This document shows, piece by piece, positions 17,798 to 27,251 of a stretch of 64,000 nucleotides of DNA. Each line of letters starts with the position of its first letter. Position 1 is the stretch's first letter. Origin of the DNA: Kiritimatiellota bacterium B12222 (lineage in GTDB: Bacteria > Verrucomicrobiota > Kiritimatiellia > SS1-B-03-39 > UBA6053); assembly GCA_029719485.1 (NCBI GenBank), contig CP120722.1:3906001-3970000 (forward strand), read 5' to 3'. The notes under the pieces are model-generated. The model saw nothing but the letters and a program-made list of their open reading frames with translations. It searched no databases and was not told the origin of the DNA. The position numbers and the translations under genes were made by a program.

Positions 17798-19011
17798 ACT
17801 TGATCCAAACCAAATGCAGTATGCAAGCCGCGGGTCGCATCATCTGCCAAGGCCTCATCAATCACCACCGACACCCGAATTTCAGACGTAGAGATCATCT
17901 GAATATTCACTTTTAAATCAGCCAGAGTTGAGAACACTTTGGAGGCCACACCCGTATGGCTTCGCATGCCGACACCCACCAAAGAAACTTTGGCTATTTT
18001 TGCATCATACAACGCTTCTTCAAACGAAACCCCGTCAATATTTGCCAAACAGGCCTGAACCGTGGCGACATCATCACGAGGAACCGTAAAGGAAATGTCC
18101 GTTTGCCCTTCCCGGCTAATATTCTGTACGATGACATCCACATTGATGCCCGCATCTGCAACTTGAGTAAACAAACGAGCCGCGACACCAGGGGTATCAT
18201 CAACGCCACGCAAGGTTACTTTCGCTTGATTTTTATCTGCGGCGACACCGCGTACCAATACATCTTCCATTTGAGCTGCCTCTTTCACTAGGGTTCCTGG
18301 TTTCACTTCAAAGCTGGTCAATACTTCCAGCTCCACACCATACTTTTTGGCAAATTCTACAGAGCGGGACTGGAGGACTTTCGCCCCCATGGACGCCAAC
18401 TCCAACATTTCATCACACGCAATTTCATTCAGTTTCTTCGCACGGGAGACCACCCGCGGATCAGCGGTATACACCCCGTCGACGTCGGTAAAGATCTGAC
18501 AACGATCCGCTTTCAATGCCGCCGCCAAAGCCACCGCCGTCAAGTCCGAGCCACCCCGCCCCAAGGTTGCAACATCTTTCAAGGGATTCAATCCCTGGAA
18601 ACCGGCAACAATCACCACTTTACCAGCTGCGAGACATTCCTGAACCCGAATCGGATCAATGGCGGTAATTTTGGCTTTGGTATGAACAGCATCCGTTTGA
18701 ATGCCGGCTTGGGCACCTGTCATCGACACCGCTTCAACCCCCACATGATGCAAGGCCATCGCCAATAGACTAATGGTAATTTGTTCGCCCGTAGAAAGCA
18801 ATTGATCGTATTCACGGTCGTTGGGATCCGCTTGCACTTCACGCGCCATCGCGATCAAACGATCGGTGGTCTTGCCCATGGCACTCACCACCACCACGAT
18901 ATTTCGTCCTTCGCGAACATTCAACGCCACACGGTCAGCCACCCGTTTCAGACAATCAGAGTCTGCTACGGAGCTGCCACCAAATTTTTGTACATATAAG
19001 GGTTTACTCAT
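17794..19011 (-). CDS. lysC: Aspartate kinase
   Basis: 405 residues, monofunctional. Visible are the kinase motif QKFGGSSVADSDCL, the Gly-rich TLGRGGSDLTAVALAAAL and FTDVDGVYTADPR. Two ACT domains at the C-terminus (about 265-335 and 345-405, including ISFTVPRDD and VSLVGVGMRSHTGVASKVF) suggest feedback control by lysine or threonine. It makes aspartyl phosphate, the first step to Lys, Thr and Met. It overlaps the apgM-like gene before it and cimA after it by four bases each, indicating translational coupling. Confidence 0.95.
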   Translation of the reverse strand: MSKPLYVQKFGGSSVADSDCLKRVADRVALNVREGRNIVVVVSAMGKTTDRLIAMAREVQADPNDREYDQLLSTGEQITISLLAMALHHVGVEAVSMTGAQAGIQTDAVHTKAKITAIDPIRVQECLAAGKVVIVAGFQGLNPLKDVATLGRGGSDLTAVALAAALKADRCQIFTDVDGVYTADPRVVSRAKKLNEIACDEMLELASMGAKVLQSRSVEFAKKYGVELEVLTSFEVKPGTLVKEAAQMEDVLVRGVAADKNQAKVTLRGVDDTPGVAARLFTQVADAGINVDVIVQNISREGQTDISFTVPRDDVATVQACLANIDGVSFEEALYDAKIAKVSLVGVGMRSHTGVASKVFSTLADLKVNIQMISTSEIRVSVVIDEALADDATRGLHTAFGLDQV

Positions 19012-20150
19012 ATTTCTTTCCTGAAAATCTCCAGTAATTGTAAAAGTCTTGGAGTTCCGAGGGAACCTTGCAGGCTGTCTATTTCGGTCCAGGCCCGGCA
19101 GTCATCCGCCAGAACCCCATCGCCCCACAGCACAAAGGGCGCAGCACCACGCTCTGGGCGTCCGTGATGACGAACACCCGCAGCAATCAACAAAAGCCTG
19201 GAGGGGGTCATTTCCTCCAAAATTGCTTTAACGGGACCGGTTACGTAATAGTCAACTGCATCCAAACGTCGAACCTTTTCTGAAGATCCTTCAAAGCGAC
19301 CACCCTCAGACGACGCCGGCAACCAAATGATCACTTCATCATGATTTTCGATCAGTTGTATCATTTCAGACACATCAAAGGCCGCATCTGGACGATCCAA
19401 TCCATAAGGATTCTCCATCTCCAGATAACTCATGCCCCAAAGTTGGGCCATTCCCTTGGAAATCGGTTCAGGACTCACCATCGCTTGCCGGAACGGAGGA
19501 CGCTCCCGCTCAACACCCTGCGTCCCCCCACTCCAACACCACAATCCATGAATGGGTGGCTCACCTAAATCGACACGCACTTGATTTACAGGATGACTTT
19601 CCAAGAAAATCTCAGTTTTATCCAATATATTGCGTAAAATGGGAGGGAGAGGTTTGAGAAATCCACTGCGCTGATACTGGACTTTGCTCGGAAGCTTGCT
19701 GATCACTTGCCCCGGAATTTCCATCAAAAATCGCCCCAAATAGAGCGAATGAAAGCGAATGCCCAATTCCCGCTGCAAGTCCGTCAATAACTGCGCTTGC
19801 TCCTCCATACTTGAAGGCTGCACCTGATCCTGCTGCTCCTCGGCATCCAAACTCACAAATCCAGCTAAGAAATAACTTCGCTCACCATCTAACGGTAAAT
19901 TTAAGGAGGCCGCGGCCATCGGCCCCCAATGAATGCTACGGGCCTGGGGATCCGATAATCCACAACATTCCGCCAACAGCGCGCGCGACGCATCCGCATC
20001 AGGACGTATTCGACGCAAAGCACCACAACTCCCTTCCTCCGCCAAACGACGCGCCGAAGGCTGACGCGCCTGCATCAAAGGGGTTCCGTCCTTCAGCTCC
20101 GGGGTCGGAAGATCCGCCGCCGCATCTACCAATAAGACCACGCGTTTCAT
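19008..20150 (-). CDS. ApgM-family (alkaline phosphatase superfamily) protein, degenerate active site
   Basis: 380 residues. The overall plan is that of archaeal-type cofactor-independent phosphoglycerate mutase: VVLLVDAAADLPTPEL, then GTPLMQA, a DASRALLAECCGL segment, GPMAAASLNL and a C-terminal LLLIAAGVRHH region. By alignment from memory, the first Asp and the active-site Ser remain. The usual GRGPxEA has become WGPMAA, the D-E-A-G-H metal site has become S-E-G-G-R, and the Asp-His pair has become Gly-Val. Members of this family have been proposed as non-orthologous homoserine kinases, and this gene sits between hom and lysC where thrB would be expected. The loss of metal ligands argues for a changed or lost activity. 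Confidence 0.65.
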   Translation of the reverse strand: MKRVVLLVDAAADLPTPELKDGTPLMQARQPSARRLAEEGSCGALRRIRPDADASRALLAECCGLSDPQARSIHWGPMAAASLNLPLDGERSYFLAGFVSLDAEEQQDQVQPSSMEEQAQLLTDLQRELGIRFHSLYLGRFLMEIPGQVISKLPSKVQYQRSGFLKPLPPILRNILDKTEIFLESHPVNQVRVDLGEPPIHGLWCWSGGTQGVERERPPFRQAMVSPEPISKGMAQLWGMSYLEMENPYGLDRPDAAFDVSEMIQLIENHDEVIIWLPASSEGGRFEGSSEKVRRLDAVDYYVTGPVKAILEEMTPSRLLLIAAGVRHHGRPERGAAPFVLWGDGVLADDCRAWTEIDSLQGSLGTPRLLQLLEIFRKEI

Positions 20151-20162
20151 AAGCCTCAGTGA

Positions 20163-21470
20163 CTAGCTGCTTAAGTCCTCCAGACGATAACGGATCATCT
20201 TGGGTTGCACCAAATGCGGCATCTCAGCCAATTCCGATAACGCAGCATCAATCGCCCCAACGGTTGCCTCATGTGTCACGATCACCACGGGTACAAACCC
20301 GCCGGCTTCATCGTTTTCATGCTGAACCAAAGAGGTGATACTGATACCATGCGACCCCAGTTTTTCAGCAACTTTCGCCAAAGCACCAGGCTCATTTTTC
20401 AAAAACAGACGCAAATAGGAACGCTCTAGGCGATCTGCAGGTACAATCCATGCCGGAGCAGGGTTGGCATTCCAACTCAACGGAATTCGTGCATGCGCAT
20501 CTCCAGACCAATCACGGGCGGCATCCACAATATCCGCCACCACCGCAGATGCGGTGGGCAAACGACCTGCACCCCGTCCATAATAAAGAGTTTCGTCCAC
20601 CACTTCACCGGCAACCAATACCGCATTAAAACTCATATGCACCCCGCTAAGCATGTGATCAACCGGAATCAACACCGGCTGCACACTCACAGAATACCCT
20701 TTGTCGCTTTGATCCAACATCGCCAACAATTTAATGCGATAGCCCAATTCCGCAGCATTTTTCACATCAGAAGGATCAATGCCCCGTATCCCGTCCACCG
20801 GTACATCTTCAAGCTTCAACGGAACACCAAAGGCAATCTGCGATAAAATCACTGCTTTGTGCGCGGTATCCCAGCCATCCACATCTAAACTGGGTTCCGC
20901 TTCCGCATATCCCAATTCTTGAGCTTCTTTCAAAACCTCATCAAAATCGACCCCTTCCCGCTCCATCCGTGTCAGAATGTAGTTACAGGTCCCATTCATA
21001 ATCCCACAAATACGGGTAATGGGATTGGCCACCAATCCTTCACGCAAAGACTTGATAATCGGAATGCCGCCGGCCACCGCCGCTTCAAAGAACAAATCGA
21101 CCCCATTGGCTTCCGCAGCCGCCATCAATTCAGGTCCGTGCTCAGCCAACAACGCTTTATTCGCGGTCACTACAGATTTTTTGGCCGCCAAAGACTCCAA
21201 TACAAACTTTTTGGCAATGGTCGTGCCCCCAATCAACTCCACCACGATCTGAATATCAGGATCGTTGATCACTTCATACGCATCCGTCGTCAGAATCTCT
21301 CGAGGAATCTCAAATCCAAAATCCCGGTCCAGATCTAAATCCGCCGCCTTTTTTAAAACTAAGGGAATCCCCGTACGCGCTTCCATCAGACTGCGCTGCT
21401 TCAAAAGAGTTTCCGCGGTGCCTGCGCCCACAGTGCCCAGACCTAGAATGCCAACATTAACGGTTTTCAT
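20163..21470 (-). CDS. hom: Homoserine dehydrogenase
   Basis: 435 residues. It has the NAD(P)-binding fold NVGILGLGTVGAGTAETL, then VVTANKALLAEHG and GGIPIIKSLREGLVAN. The catalytic core contains GIMNGTCNYILTRMEREG, AEAEPSLDVDGWDTAHKAVIL and GAGRLPTASAVVADI. A C-terminal ACT domain (about 350-430) suggests threonine feedback. It reduces aspartate semialdehyde to homoserine. It is the first gene of the five-gene minus-strand operon (13 bp before the apgM-like gene). The promoter must lie in the 265-bp gap before the divergent chaperone gene. Confidence 0.96.
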   Translation of the reverse strand: MKTVNVGILGLGTVGAGTAETLLKQRSLMEARTGIPLVLKKAADLDLDRDFGFEIPREILTTDAYEVINDPDIQIVVELIGGTTIAKKFVLESLAAKKSVVTANKALLAEHGPELMAAAEANGVDLFFEAAVAGGIPIIKSLREGLVANPITRICGIMNGTCNYILTRMEREGVDFDEVLKEAQELGYAEAEPSLDVDGWDTAHKAVILSQIAFGVPLKLEDVPVDGIRGIDPSDVKNAAELGYRIKLLAMLDQSDKGYSVSVQPVLIPVDHMLSGVHMSFNAVLVAGEVVDETLYYGRGAGRLPTASAVVADIVDAARDWSGDAHARIPLSWNANPAPAWIVPADRLERSYLRLFLKNEPGALAKVAEKLGSHGISITSLVQHENDEAGGFVPVVIVTHEATVGAIDAALSELAEMPHLVQPKMIRYRLEDLSS

Positions 21471-21735
21471 GAATAAAATAAAAGGGGTTGAAAGAAATGA
21501 AAGAGGCGGAAATTAACACAAAATCCTCGAAAATGACAAGAGTAAAGAGGGGAAAGATAGAGAGGAGACCACACAAAGCCCCCCCTCAAATCCCCTCGTA
21601 TCCACCACCCAATCATGCGCTGAGGAACAAATGCCCCCCCACCACCTACAGAATCGTATTGACCCTTTTACTTCATCATGCTTTGTTGCGCGTCCAATTT
21701 TTGTCGACTTTCTATAAGATTAAGGTGGTTCTATT

Positions 21736-23433
21736 ATGATGATCATGCGTTTTCACAAACTGATTCAATCCCGATTGCTGTGGCTGTTGTTCCTCGGCAT
21801 TCTTATTATGACCTTTGTAGGATGGGGGGTAGCCAGCAGTATCGGCGGCGATCCAGCCTTAGCCCGTCTCGAACAACCCGTGGTCATTATTGACGGTAAA
21901 GACGTTACCTTTATTAAATATGACACCACCCGTCGCCTGTTGATGCAAGAGTATCAACAACAAATGACCGAAGCGCAACTCGAAGAGCTTACCTTCAATC
22001 ACCTCGCCATGGTCGCATATGCCGAGAAAAATGGTGTCGATGTCCCCATTGAGTTTGCCCGCGAACAATACAAAGCCAACTTTCAAACCGAAGCCCAACT
22101 CGAAGAGTTCCGCAAAAGCATGCGTAACTCACACATGGGCGAAGCAGATTACATTCGGTTCATCCAGGAACAACTCATGATCCAAAGCCTGCAACGCATG
22201 CTCGCATCCAATGTGATTGTTCCTGCTTTTGACGTAGAACGTTGGGCCGGTACAGAAACCGACACCTATACCATTCAATACACCACCGTCACCCCACAAG
22301 TATTAACTGACGAAGTCGTGGTTACAGATGAGATTGCGGAAAGCTTCTTCAACGAAAACAAAGAACGCTTCATGTTGCCGGAAGAACGTAAAATCCGTTA
22401 CCTCACGGTCTCCTCGGAAAACTACACCGATCTCATCAAAGATCTCGACGATACCGACGCCCTCGCCTACTACAATTCCCGCCCCGAACTGTATGTGCGT
22501 AGCGTGAAACAGCCCGCAAGTGAAGCCGGTGCTCCCGAAACCACCCTGCAAGAACCCATCCCCTTCACCGAAGTAAAAGAGCAGATTCTGGAAAATCTGA
22601 AAATGGAACAGGCCAAACAGTTGGCTGAAGACACCGCCATGAGTTACGCCGTGCGCATGACCCCCCGCCGCGGCAAACCAGGCCAAAGCTTGGATGAGAT
22701 TGCCAGCGAAGCAGGGTTAGAAGTGAAAGAAAGCCCAGCCTTCTCTCTTTACGGACCCCTCGCAGACTTCGAAAACCCCATGGCCATCAAACAAGCGGCA
22801 TTCAAACTCGATATGAGCGAATACGGTAAACTCGGTGGCCCCGTCACCTCTGGCGATAACTTTATCGTCATCGAACTCTCCGAGATCATCGCTCCCCGTC
22901 TCCCTGAATTCAGCGAAGTGCGAAATCAGGTAAATACCGGTGCCAACATGATGCTCACCATCGAAGCCTTAGCCCTCAAAGCAGAGGAAATCGCTGCAGA
23001 AATAAAAGCCGATGTAAAAGCCGGTGGCGATTTTGAAACCTTGGTCAAAAAATATGACCTGAGTGTGATCTCCCCCGCCCCCTACGAAATGCGTAATGTC
23101 GATCCACGCAATCCCCGAATCCCCCTCCAACTGATACAGCAAATTTCCGGCGTACAAACAGGCGATGTGGTCGGCCCCATCGAAACCAATTTCGGAACTC
23201 CCGTCATTGGCTACCTGAAAGCACGCAGCCCTCAGCCAGAACAAGCGGCCGAACTCACGCCACAAGTGCGTCAAATGCTGAGTTCACGGATCTACTACCC
23301 CGAAGTCTTCGCCAGCTTCCTTGAAAAGGAAATCGAGCCCATGATCCAAACGATTGAGCCCGAAAATACCGAAAAGGAAAGCCTTATCGATGACATGGCG
23401 GAAGCAGGAGAAGAAGAAGACACCGCATCATAA
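21736..23433 (+). CDS. SurA/PpiD-like periplasmic folding factor
   Basis: 565 residues, ATG 21736 with AAGGTGG seven bases upstream. A single N-terminal membrane segment (LLWLLFLGILIMTFVGWGV, about 13-32) anchors it. Then comes a SurA_N-type domain (DGKDVTFIKYDTTRRLL onward) with helical, Gln/Glu-rich stretches. A parvulin-like PPIase region follows near 330-390 (QAAFKLDMSEYGKLGGPVTSG..FIVIELSEI). The acidic C-terminus is EEEDTAS. The layout matches PpiD, a membrane-anchored periplasmic chaperone for outer-membrane protein folding. PPIase catalytic residues cannot be confirmed by eye. Monocistronic, with a clear terminator. Confidence 0.75.
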   Translation: MMIMRFHKLIQSRLLWLLFLGILIMTFVGWGVASSIGGDPALARLEQPVVIIDGKDVTFIKYDTTRRLLMQEYQQQMTEAQLEELTFNHLAMVAYAEKNGVDVPIEFAREQYKANFQTEAQLEEFRKSMRNSHMGEADYIRFIQEQLMIQSLQRMLASNVIVPAFDVERWAGTETDTYTIQYTTVTPQVLTDEVVVTDEIAESFFNENKERFMLPEERKIRYLTVSSENYTDLIKDLDDTDALAYYNSRPELYVRSVKQPASEAGAPETTLQEPIPFTEVKEQILENLKMEQAKQLAEDTAMSYAVRMTPRRGKPGQSLDEIASEAGLEVKESPAFSLYGPLADFENPMAIKQAAFKLDMSEYGKLGGPVTSGDNFIVIELSEIIAPRLPEFSEVRNQVNTGANMMLTIEALALKAEEIAAEIKADVKAGGDFETLVKKYDLSVISPAPYEMRNVDPRNPRIPLQLIQQISGVQTGDVVGPIETNFGTPVIGYLKARSPQPEQAAELTPQVRQMLSSRIYYPEVFASFLEKEIEPMIQTIEPENTEKESLIDDMAEAGEEEDTAS

Positions 23434-23455
23434 GCACTTTTCTTCTCCACTTGCG

Positions 23456-23513
23456 ATCGGGCGGAACGCCTTCTCTCTGTAAAGAGCGAAAATGTTCCGC
23501 CCGATTTTTTTTG
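23456..23513 (+). terminator. Terminator of the PpiD-like gene
   Basis: A perfect 12-bp stem (ATCGGGCGGAAC with GTTCCGCCCGAT, 23456-23467 and 23494-23505) has a 26-nt loop that holds a small inner stem CTCT/AGAG. Eight T follow. It is also only about 12 bp from the stop of the convergent AraC gene. Confidence 0.92.
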
Positions 23514-23525
23514 CCCCTTTATCCC

Positions 23526-24389
23526 TCACAACCCTCCCTCAGCTCCCAATCGAAATGCCCGCGGTCCCTCCCCCTCCCGTTGCTTAAACCAATTGGTGAA
23601 ATGCGGTGAAGAACTAAAGCCCAACTCAAACGCGACTTCCTTCACTTGCAAATCCGTATCTACCAACAACAACCTCGCACGCTCCAAACGCAAGCGGTCA
23701 TAGTATTGAAAAGGCGTCAACCCCGTCTCCCCTTTGAACAGTAACGCCAACTGATTCACACTCAGCCCACACTTTTCAGCCAATTCCCCCTCGGAAAACC
23801 CCTCCCGAAATACAAATCGATCCAAGCGCCGCAAAGCCTCCGCCACCCGCAAATCCCCCTGCTCCCGCAACTGCATCATTTCCCCCAAACCATGCATCGT
23901 CTGAATATATGCGGCCAGCCATTGATAAAATAAGGCCTCAATTTGAAAATTGTCATTCAAGGGAATGCGGTCACGCCCCACGATCAAGGATTCCCGCTCC
24001 GACCAAGGTTCCAGCCCCTTCACCAATGCCCGGGCCGCCCGATCCAACCCGGGAAACCGATCCGCCTTAAACTGCAAGGAGCGTTGACGGGAAAACAACC
24101 GACGCCCCCCGGGTAAATTCAATAAAAACCGAATCGATATCAAGCGCGTGCCTTCGGAAAAATGTTGCACCCCGTTAACCGCCGCCGGAAAAACCCACTC
24201 CCCCTCAGACACCTCAACCGATTCATGTTCGGCCTCAAAACGCAAGGCGCCCGACAGCACCAGCCAACACACCGTAATCTCGGTAAAAGAAGAACGCATG
24301 TGTAAGACTTCCGCGTCCAAAATACGCTCATTGGCCCACATCAATTGCGTACGACAGTCCTTTAAATCTAACGCCCCAACCTTATTCAT
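23526..24389 (-). CDS. AraC-family transcriptional regulator
   Basis: 287 residues from ATG 24389. The frame continues to 24482 but would then overlap the divergent oxidoreductase, so the shorter start is preferred; neither has a good SD. The N-terminal half is a cupin-like sensor region. The C-terminal domain (about 190-285) has two helix-turn-helix units, with EGELAEKCGLSVNQLALLFK and LQVKEVAFELGFSSSPHFTNWFKQ, typical of AraC/XylS. A TTGCAA / TACATT pair with 16-bp spacing precedes the start. It is divergent from an FAD oxidoreductase and sulfatase and so is their likely regulator, perhaps sensing a sugar. Confidence 0.88.
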   Translation of the reverse strand: MNKVGALDLKDCRTQLMWANERILDAEVLHMRSSFTEITVCWLVLSGALRFEAEHESVEVSEGEWVFPAAVNGVQHFSEGTRLISIRFLLNLPGGRRLFSRQRSLQFKADRFPGLDRAARALVKGLEPWSERESLIVGRDRIPLNDNFQIEALFYQWLAAYIQTMHGLGEMMQLREQGDLRVAEALRRLDRFVFREGFSEGELAEKCGLSVNQLALLFKGETGLTPFQYYDRLRLERARLLLVDTDLQVKEVAFELGFSSSPHFTNWFKQREGEGPRAFRLGAEGGL

Positions 24390-24470
24390 AGGGAAATAAT
24401 GTATCTTTATTGTTATTTTTTGCAACTCAATTTGCTTTTCCTCAACGACTTTCTCAGACAACACTAATTC

Positions 24471-27191
24471 ATGCATTCCCAAATTCTCATTTACAGTGGT
24501 TCCCTCGCCGGCATTTCAGCAGCCCTTGATCTCAAATCCCAAGGCAAAGAGGTCTTGTTGTTCACTCACCGGAACTATCTCGGTGAAGATCTATGCGACA
24601 GCCTTCGCTTAGCCCTGCCTGCCGATCTCAGCCTCGACCACCCACTCGCCCAACGACTCTACGGAAAAGCGGTCGCCGAAAAGCGCCCCCTTCGTCCTAT
24701 GGAGATTAAACACGTTTTGGACCAAGTATTGGCAGAAGCCGATATCCCCGTGATGCTGGGCAGTGCGCCCGTAAAGTTTTTAAGCGATGACGCAGGAAAC
24801 CTCTCCGGACTCCGCGTGCACAATCGCTCGGGTGATTTCGATCTTGCATTCGATACCCTGATCGATGGCTCTCTGCAGGGAGACCTGCTACGCCTCGCCG
24901 GATTGCCTTTCAGTGACCCCGCAGCAGAAATCAACGTCATCCGCCGTGTCATCGGTGGAGTCAGCCAAGACCAGGTCCAATGGCAGGCCGAAGCCGAAGT
25001 TGAATTCACCAATGATGAAGGTACCCAATGCGCCACCCTCTGGGCTCATCACTACAGCACCACCCTTCAAGATGGATCATGGGGCGCTTGGATGGATCTG
25101 GAACAACAAGCCCGTATCAAGGCCTATCGCCCAGGACAAGATTTGTCAGCCGACGGAATCTTCGCCTTCACAGGTGAAACCCTCTTTCCTGAAACAGAGT
25201 GCCTAAAAACCAAAGGCGATGTCACCCAAATTCCAGCCACCCTCTGCTCAGCGCTTCAGGGAAAACTTTGGGCCACAGGATCCATCCTCAACGTCGATCA
25301 GGACACCCGCGATGCTCTCATCCGTCATGATCATGCGATTAGCTTTGGACAGCATATCGCAAGCATGATCCTCGCCACCGCTCCCGCGACTTGCCCCCTC
25401 ACCCGCCCCTCCTCCCCTCCCGAAATTTCTTTAGATGTTTTGGTCATGGGCGGTGGCACCGGTGGCGCACCCGCAGCCATCGCGGCCGCCCGCTCCGGCA
25501 AAAAAACCTTAGTGGCCGAATACCTTTCCGGATTAGGCGGCGTAGGTACGCTCGGACTCATCGGTCGATATTGGTTTGGGAATCGCGTGGGCTTCACTGC
25601 TGAAATTGATCAAGGCGCACAAGAGTTGACCACCAAAACCTTCAGATCCGACAGCTGGGATGTAGAAGCTAAAATGCAATGGTACCACCAACAAATCACC
25701 AAAGCAGGAGGACATATTTGGTACAAAACCATGCTCTCTCGTGCAATCGTTGAAGGCAATCGCGTCAAGGGCGCAGTGCTCTGCACTCCCCGTGGTGAAA
25801 TCACCATCAACGCCAAATGCGTAGTGGATGCCAGTGGCGCGGCCGAGGTCGCTTACGCCGCTGGCGCCCAAACCGTCTCTATTGGTCAAGGCCGCCTCGC
25901 CCTCCAAGGCACCGGACTGCCCGGACGCAATCCAGGTTCCAATTACACCAACACCGATTATGATTTTGTAGACGACAGCGACGCCAAAGACATGGGCAGC
26001 GCCCACGTCACCGCCCGCGAAAAATTCAAACAAGCTTTCGATGCCGGGCAACATCTCGACAGCCGCGAACGCCGTCGAGTGGTGGGCGATTATGAAATTA
26101 CACCCATGGATATCCGCCTGAGTCGCATCTTCCCCGACACGGTCGTACGGGCGCAAAGCAATTTCGATACGCACGGCTACACCGTGCATCCCCTATTTAT
26201 GATCGTCCCCCCCGATCATGATGAACAAATTGCCTACATTCCTTTACGTTCGTTATTACCCAAAGGACTCAACGGCATTTTAGTCACCGGACTCGGCATC
26301 AGCGCCCATCGCGATGCCATGCCCGTGATCCGTATGCAAGCCGATGTACAAAACCAAGGCTATGCCGCCGGTATGATCGCAGCCATGGCCGGAGACCAAG
26401 ACATCCGCAGCTTGGATATTCAAGAAATCCAAAGCAAACTGGTCGATACAGGCATCCTCAACCCTGAAATAAAAGGAGCGCCTGATAGCTTCCCCTTATC
26501 CGACGATGAGATCGAACAAGGCATCCAAACCTCCTTAACAGACCCCAATACGATCGACAGAGTCTTCACGCTACCACCCGAGCAAGCCCTCGATAAAATT
26601 CGCAGTGCATTCCTCCAGGCCACCGATGAAAAAGCCAAAGCCCACTTTGCATTTATCCTCGGAATTTTAGAGGACGCCTCAGGCATAGAAACCCTCACCG
26701 AAACTGTAAAAAACACCCCTTGGGATAAAGGATGGAATTATACCGGCATGGGACAATTTGGTGAAAGCATGAGCACCCTTGATGCACACATCATCGCTCT
26801 CGGTCGTTGCAAAGATCCCAAAACCCTTCCCGTATTAAAAACCAAAGCAGAGAGCTTGCCTGAAGACGCGGCATTTTCTCATTACCGGGTATTGGCCGAA
26901 GCATTTGAAACCATCAATGACCCCGCCGGAGCGGCAATCCTGCAAACACTCCTGGAAAAACCCGGCATTACCGGACATCATCTGCACAGCACCACAGACC
27001 GTTTGGCCACCATTACGGATAATTCAGAAGAAACCGCATTCCGCAATCACGCCCTCATCGAATTGCATTTGGCCACCAGCCTTTATCAACTCGACCCCCA
27101 AAACGATGTCGCCATTCAGATAATGCAAAACTATGCACGAGATCTCCGTGGTGTGTTCGCAGCTCACGCAAATCGCTTTTTAAATACATGA
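24471..27191 (+). CDS. FAD-dependent oxidoreductase with duplicated FAD-fold region
   Basis: 906 residues. The second part starts with LDVLVMGGGTGGAPAAIAAA at about residue 320, a full Rossmann FAD motif, followed by SGLGGVGTLGLIGRYW, typical of the FAD_oxidored family (PF12831-like) common in polysaccharide-degrading PVC and Bacteroidetes bacteria. Residues 1-300 look like a second, decayed copy: ILIYSGSLAGISAALDLKSQ has the fold but only part of the Gly pattern. The last 200 residues are helical and repeat-like. Substrate unknown; the sulfatase 60 bp downstream and the divergent AraC gene suggest a carbohydrate pathway. Confidence 0.8.
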   Translation: MHSQILIYSGSLAGISAALDLKSQGKEVLLFTHRNYLGEDLCDSLRLALPADLSLDHPLAQRLYGKAVAEKRPLRPMEIKHVLDQVLAEADIPVMLGSAPVKFLSDDAGNLSGLRVHNRSGDFDLAFDTLIDGSLQGDLLRLAGLPFSDPAAEINVIRRVIGGVSQDQVQWQAEAEVEFTNDEGTQCATLWAHHYSTTLQDGSWGAWMDLEQQARIKAYRPGQDLSADGIFAFTGETLFPETECLKTKGDVTQIPATLCSALQGKLWATGSILNVDQDTRDALIRHDHAISFGQHIASMILATAPATCPLTRPSSPPEISLDVLVMGGGTGGAPAAIAAARSGKKTLVAEYLSGLGGVGTLGLIGRYWFGNRVGFTAEIDQGAQELTTKTFRSDSWDVEAKMQWYHQQITKAGGHIWYKTMLSRAIVEGNRVKGAVLCTPRGEITINAKCVVDASGAAEVAYAAGAQTVSIGQGRLALQGTGLPGRNPGSNYTNTDYDFVDDSDAKDMGSAHVTAREKFKQAFDAGQHLDSRERRRVVGDYEITPMDIRLSRIFPDTVVRAQSNFDTHGYTVHPLFMIVPPDHDEQIAYIPLRSLLPKGLNGILVTGLGISAHRDAMPVIRMQADVQNQGYAAGMIAAMAGDQDIRSLDIQEIQSKLVDTGILNPEIKGAPDSFPLSDDEIEQGIQTSLTDPNTIDRVFTLPPEQALDKIRSAFLQATDEKAKAHFAFILGILEDASGIETLTETVKNTPWDKGWNYTGMGQFGESMSTLDAHIIALGRCKDPKTLPVLKTKAESLPEDAAFSHYRVLAEAFETINDPAGAAILQTLLEKPGITGHHLHSTTDRLATITDNSEETAFRNHALIELHLATSLYQLDPQNDVAIQIMQNYARDLRGVFAAHANRFLNT

Positions 27192-27251
27192 CCCCATCAC
27201 AACATTTCTAAGCGAATTGACATTTATAAAAACTTGCTCAACACTGGCCTT

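Noticed and set aside
27217..27222. TTGACA upstream of the sulfatase
   Set aside because: No acceptable -10 box at 16-19 bp.
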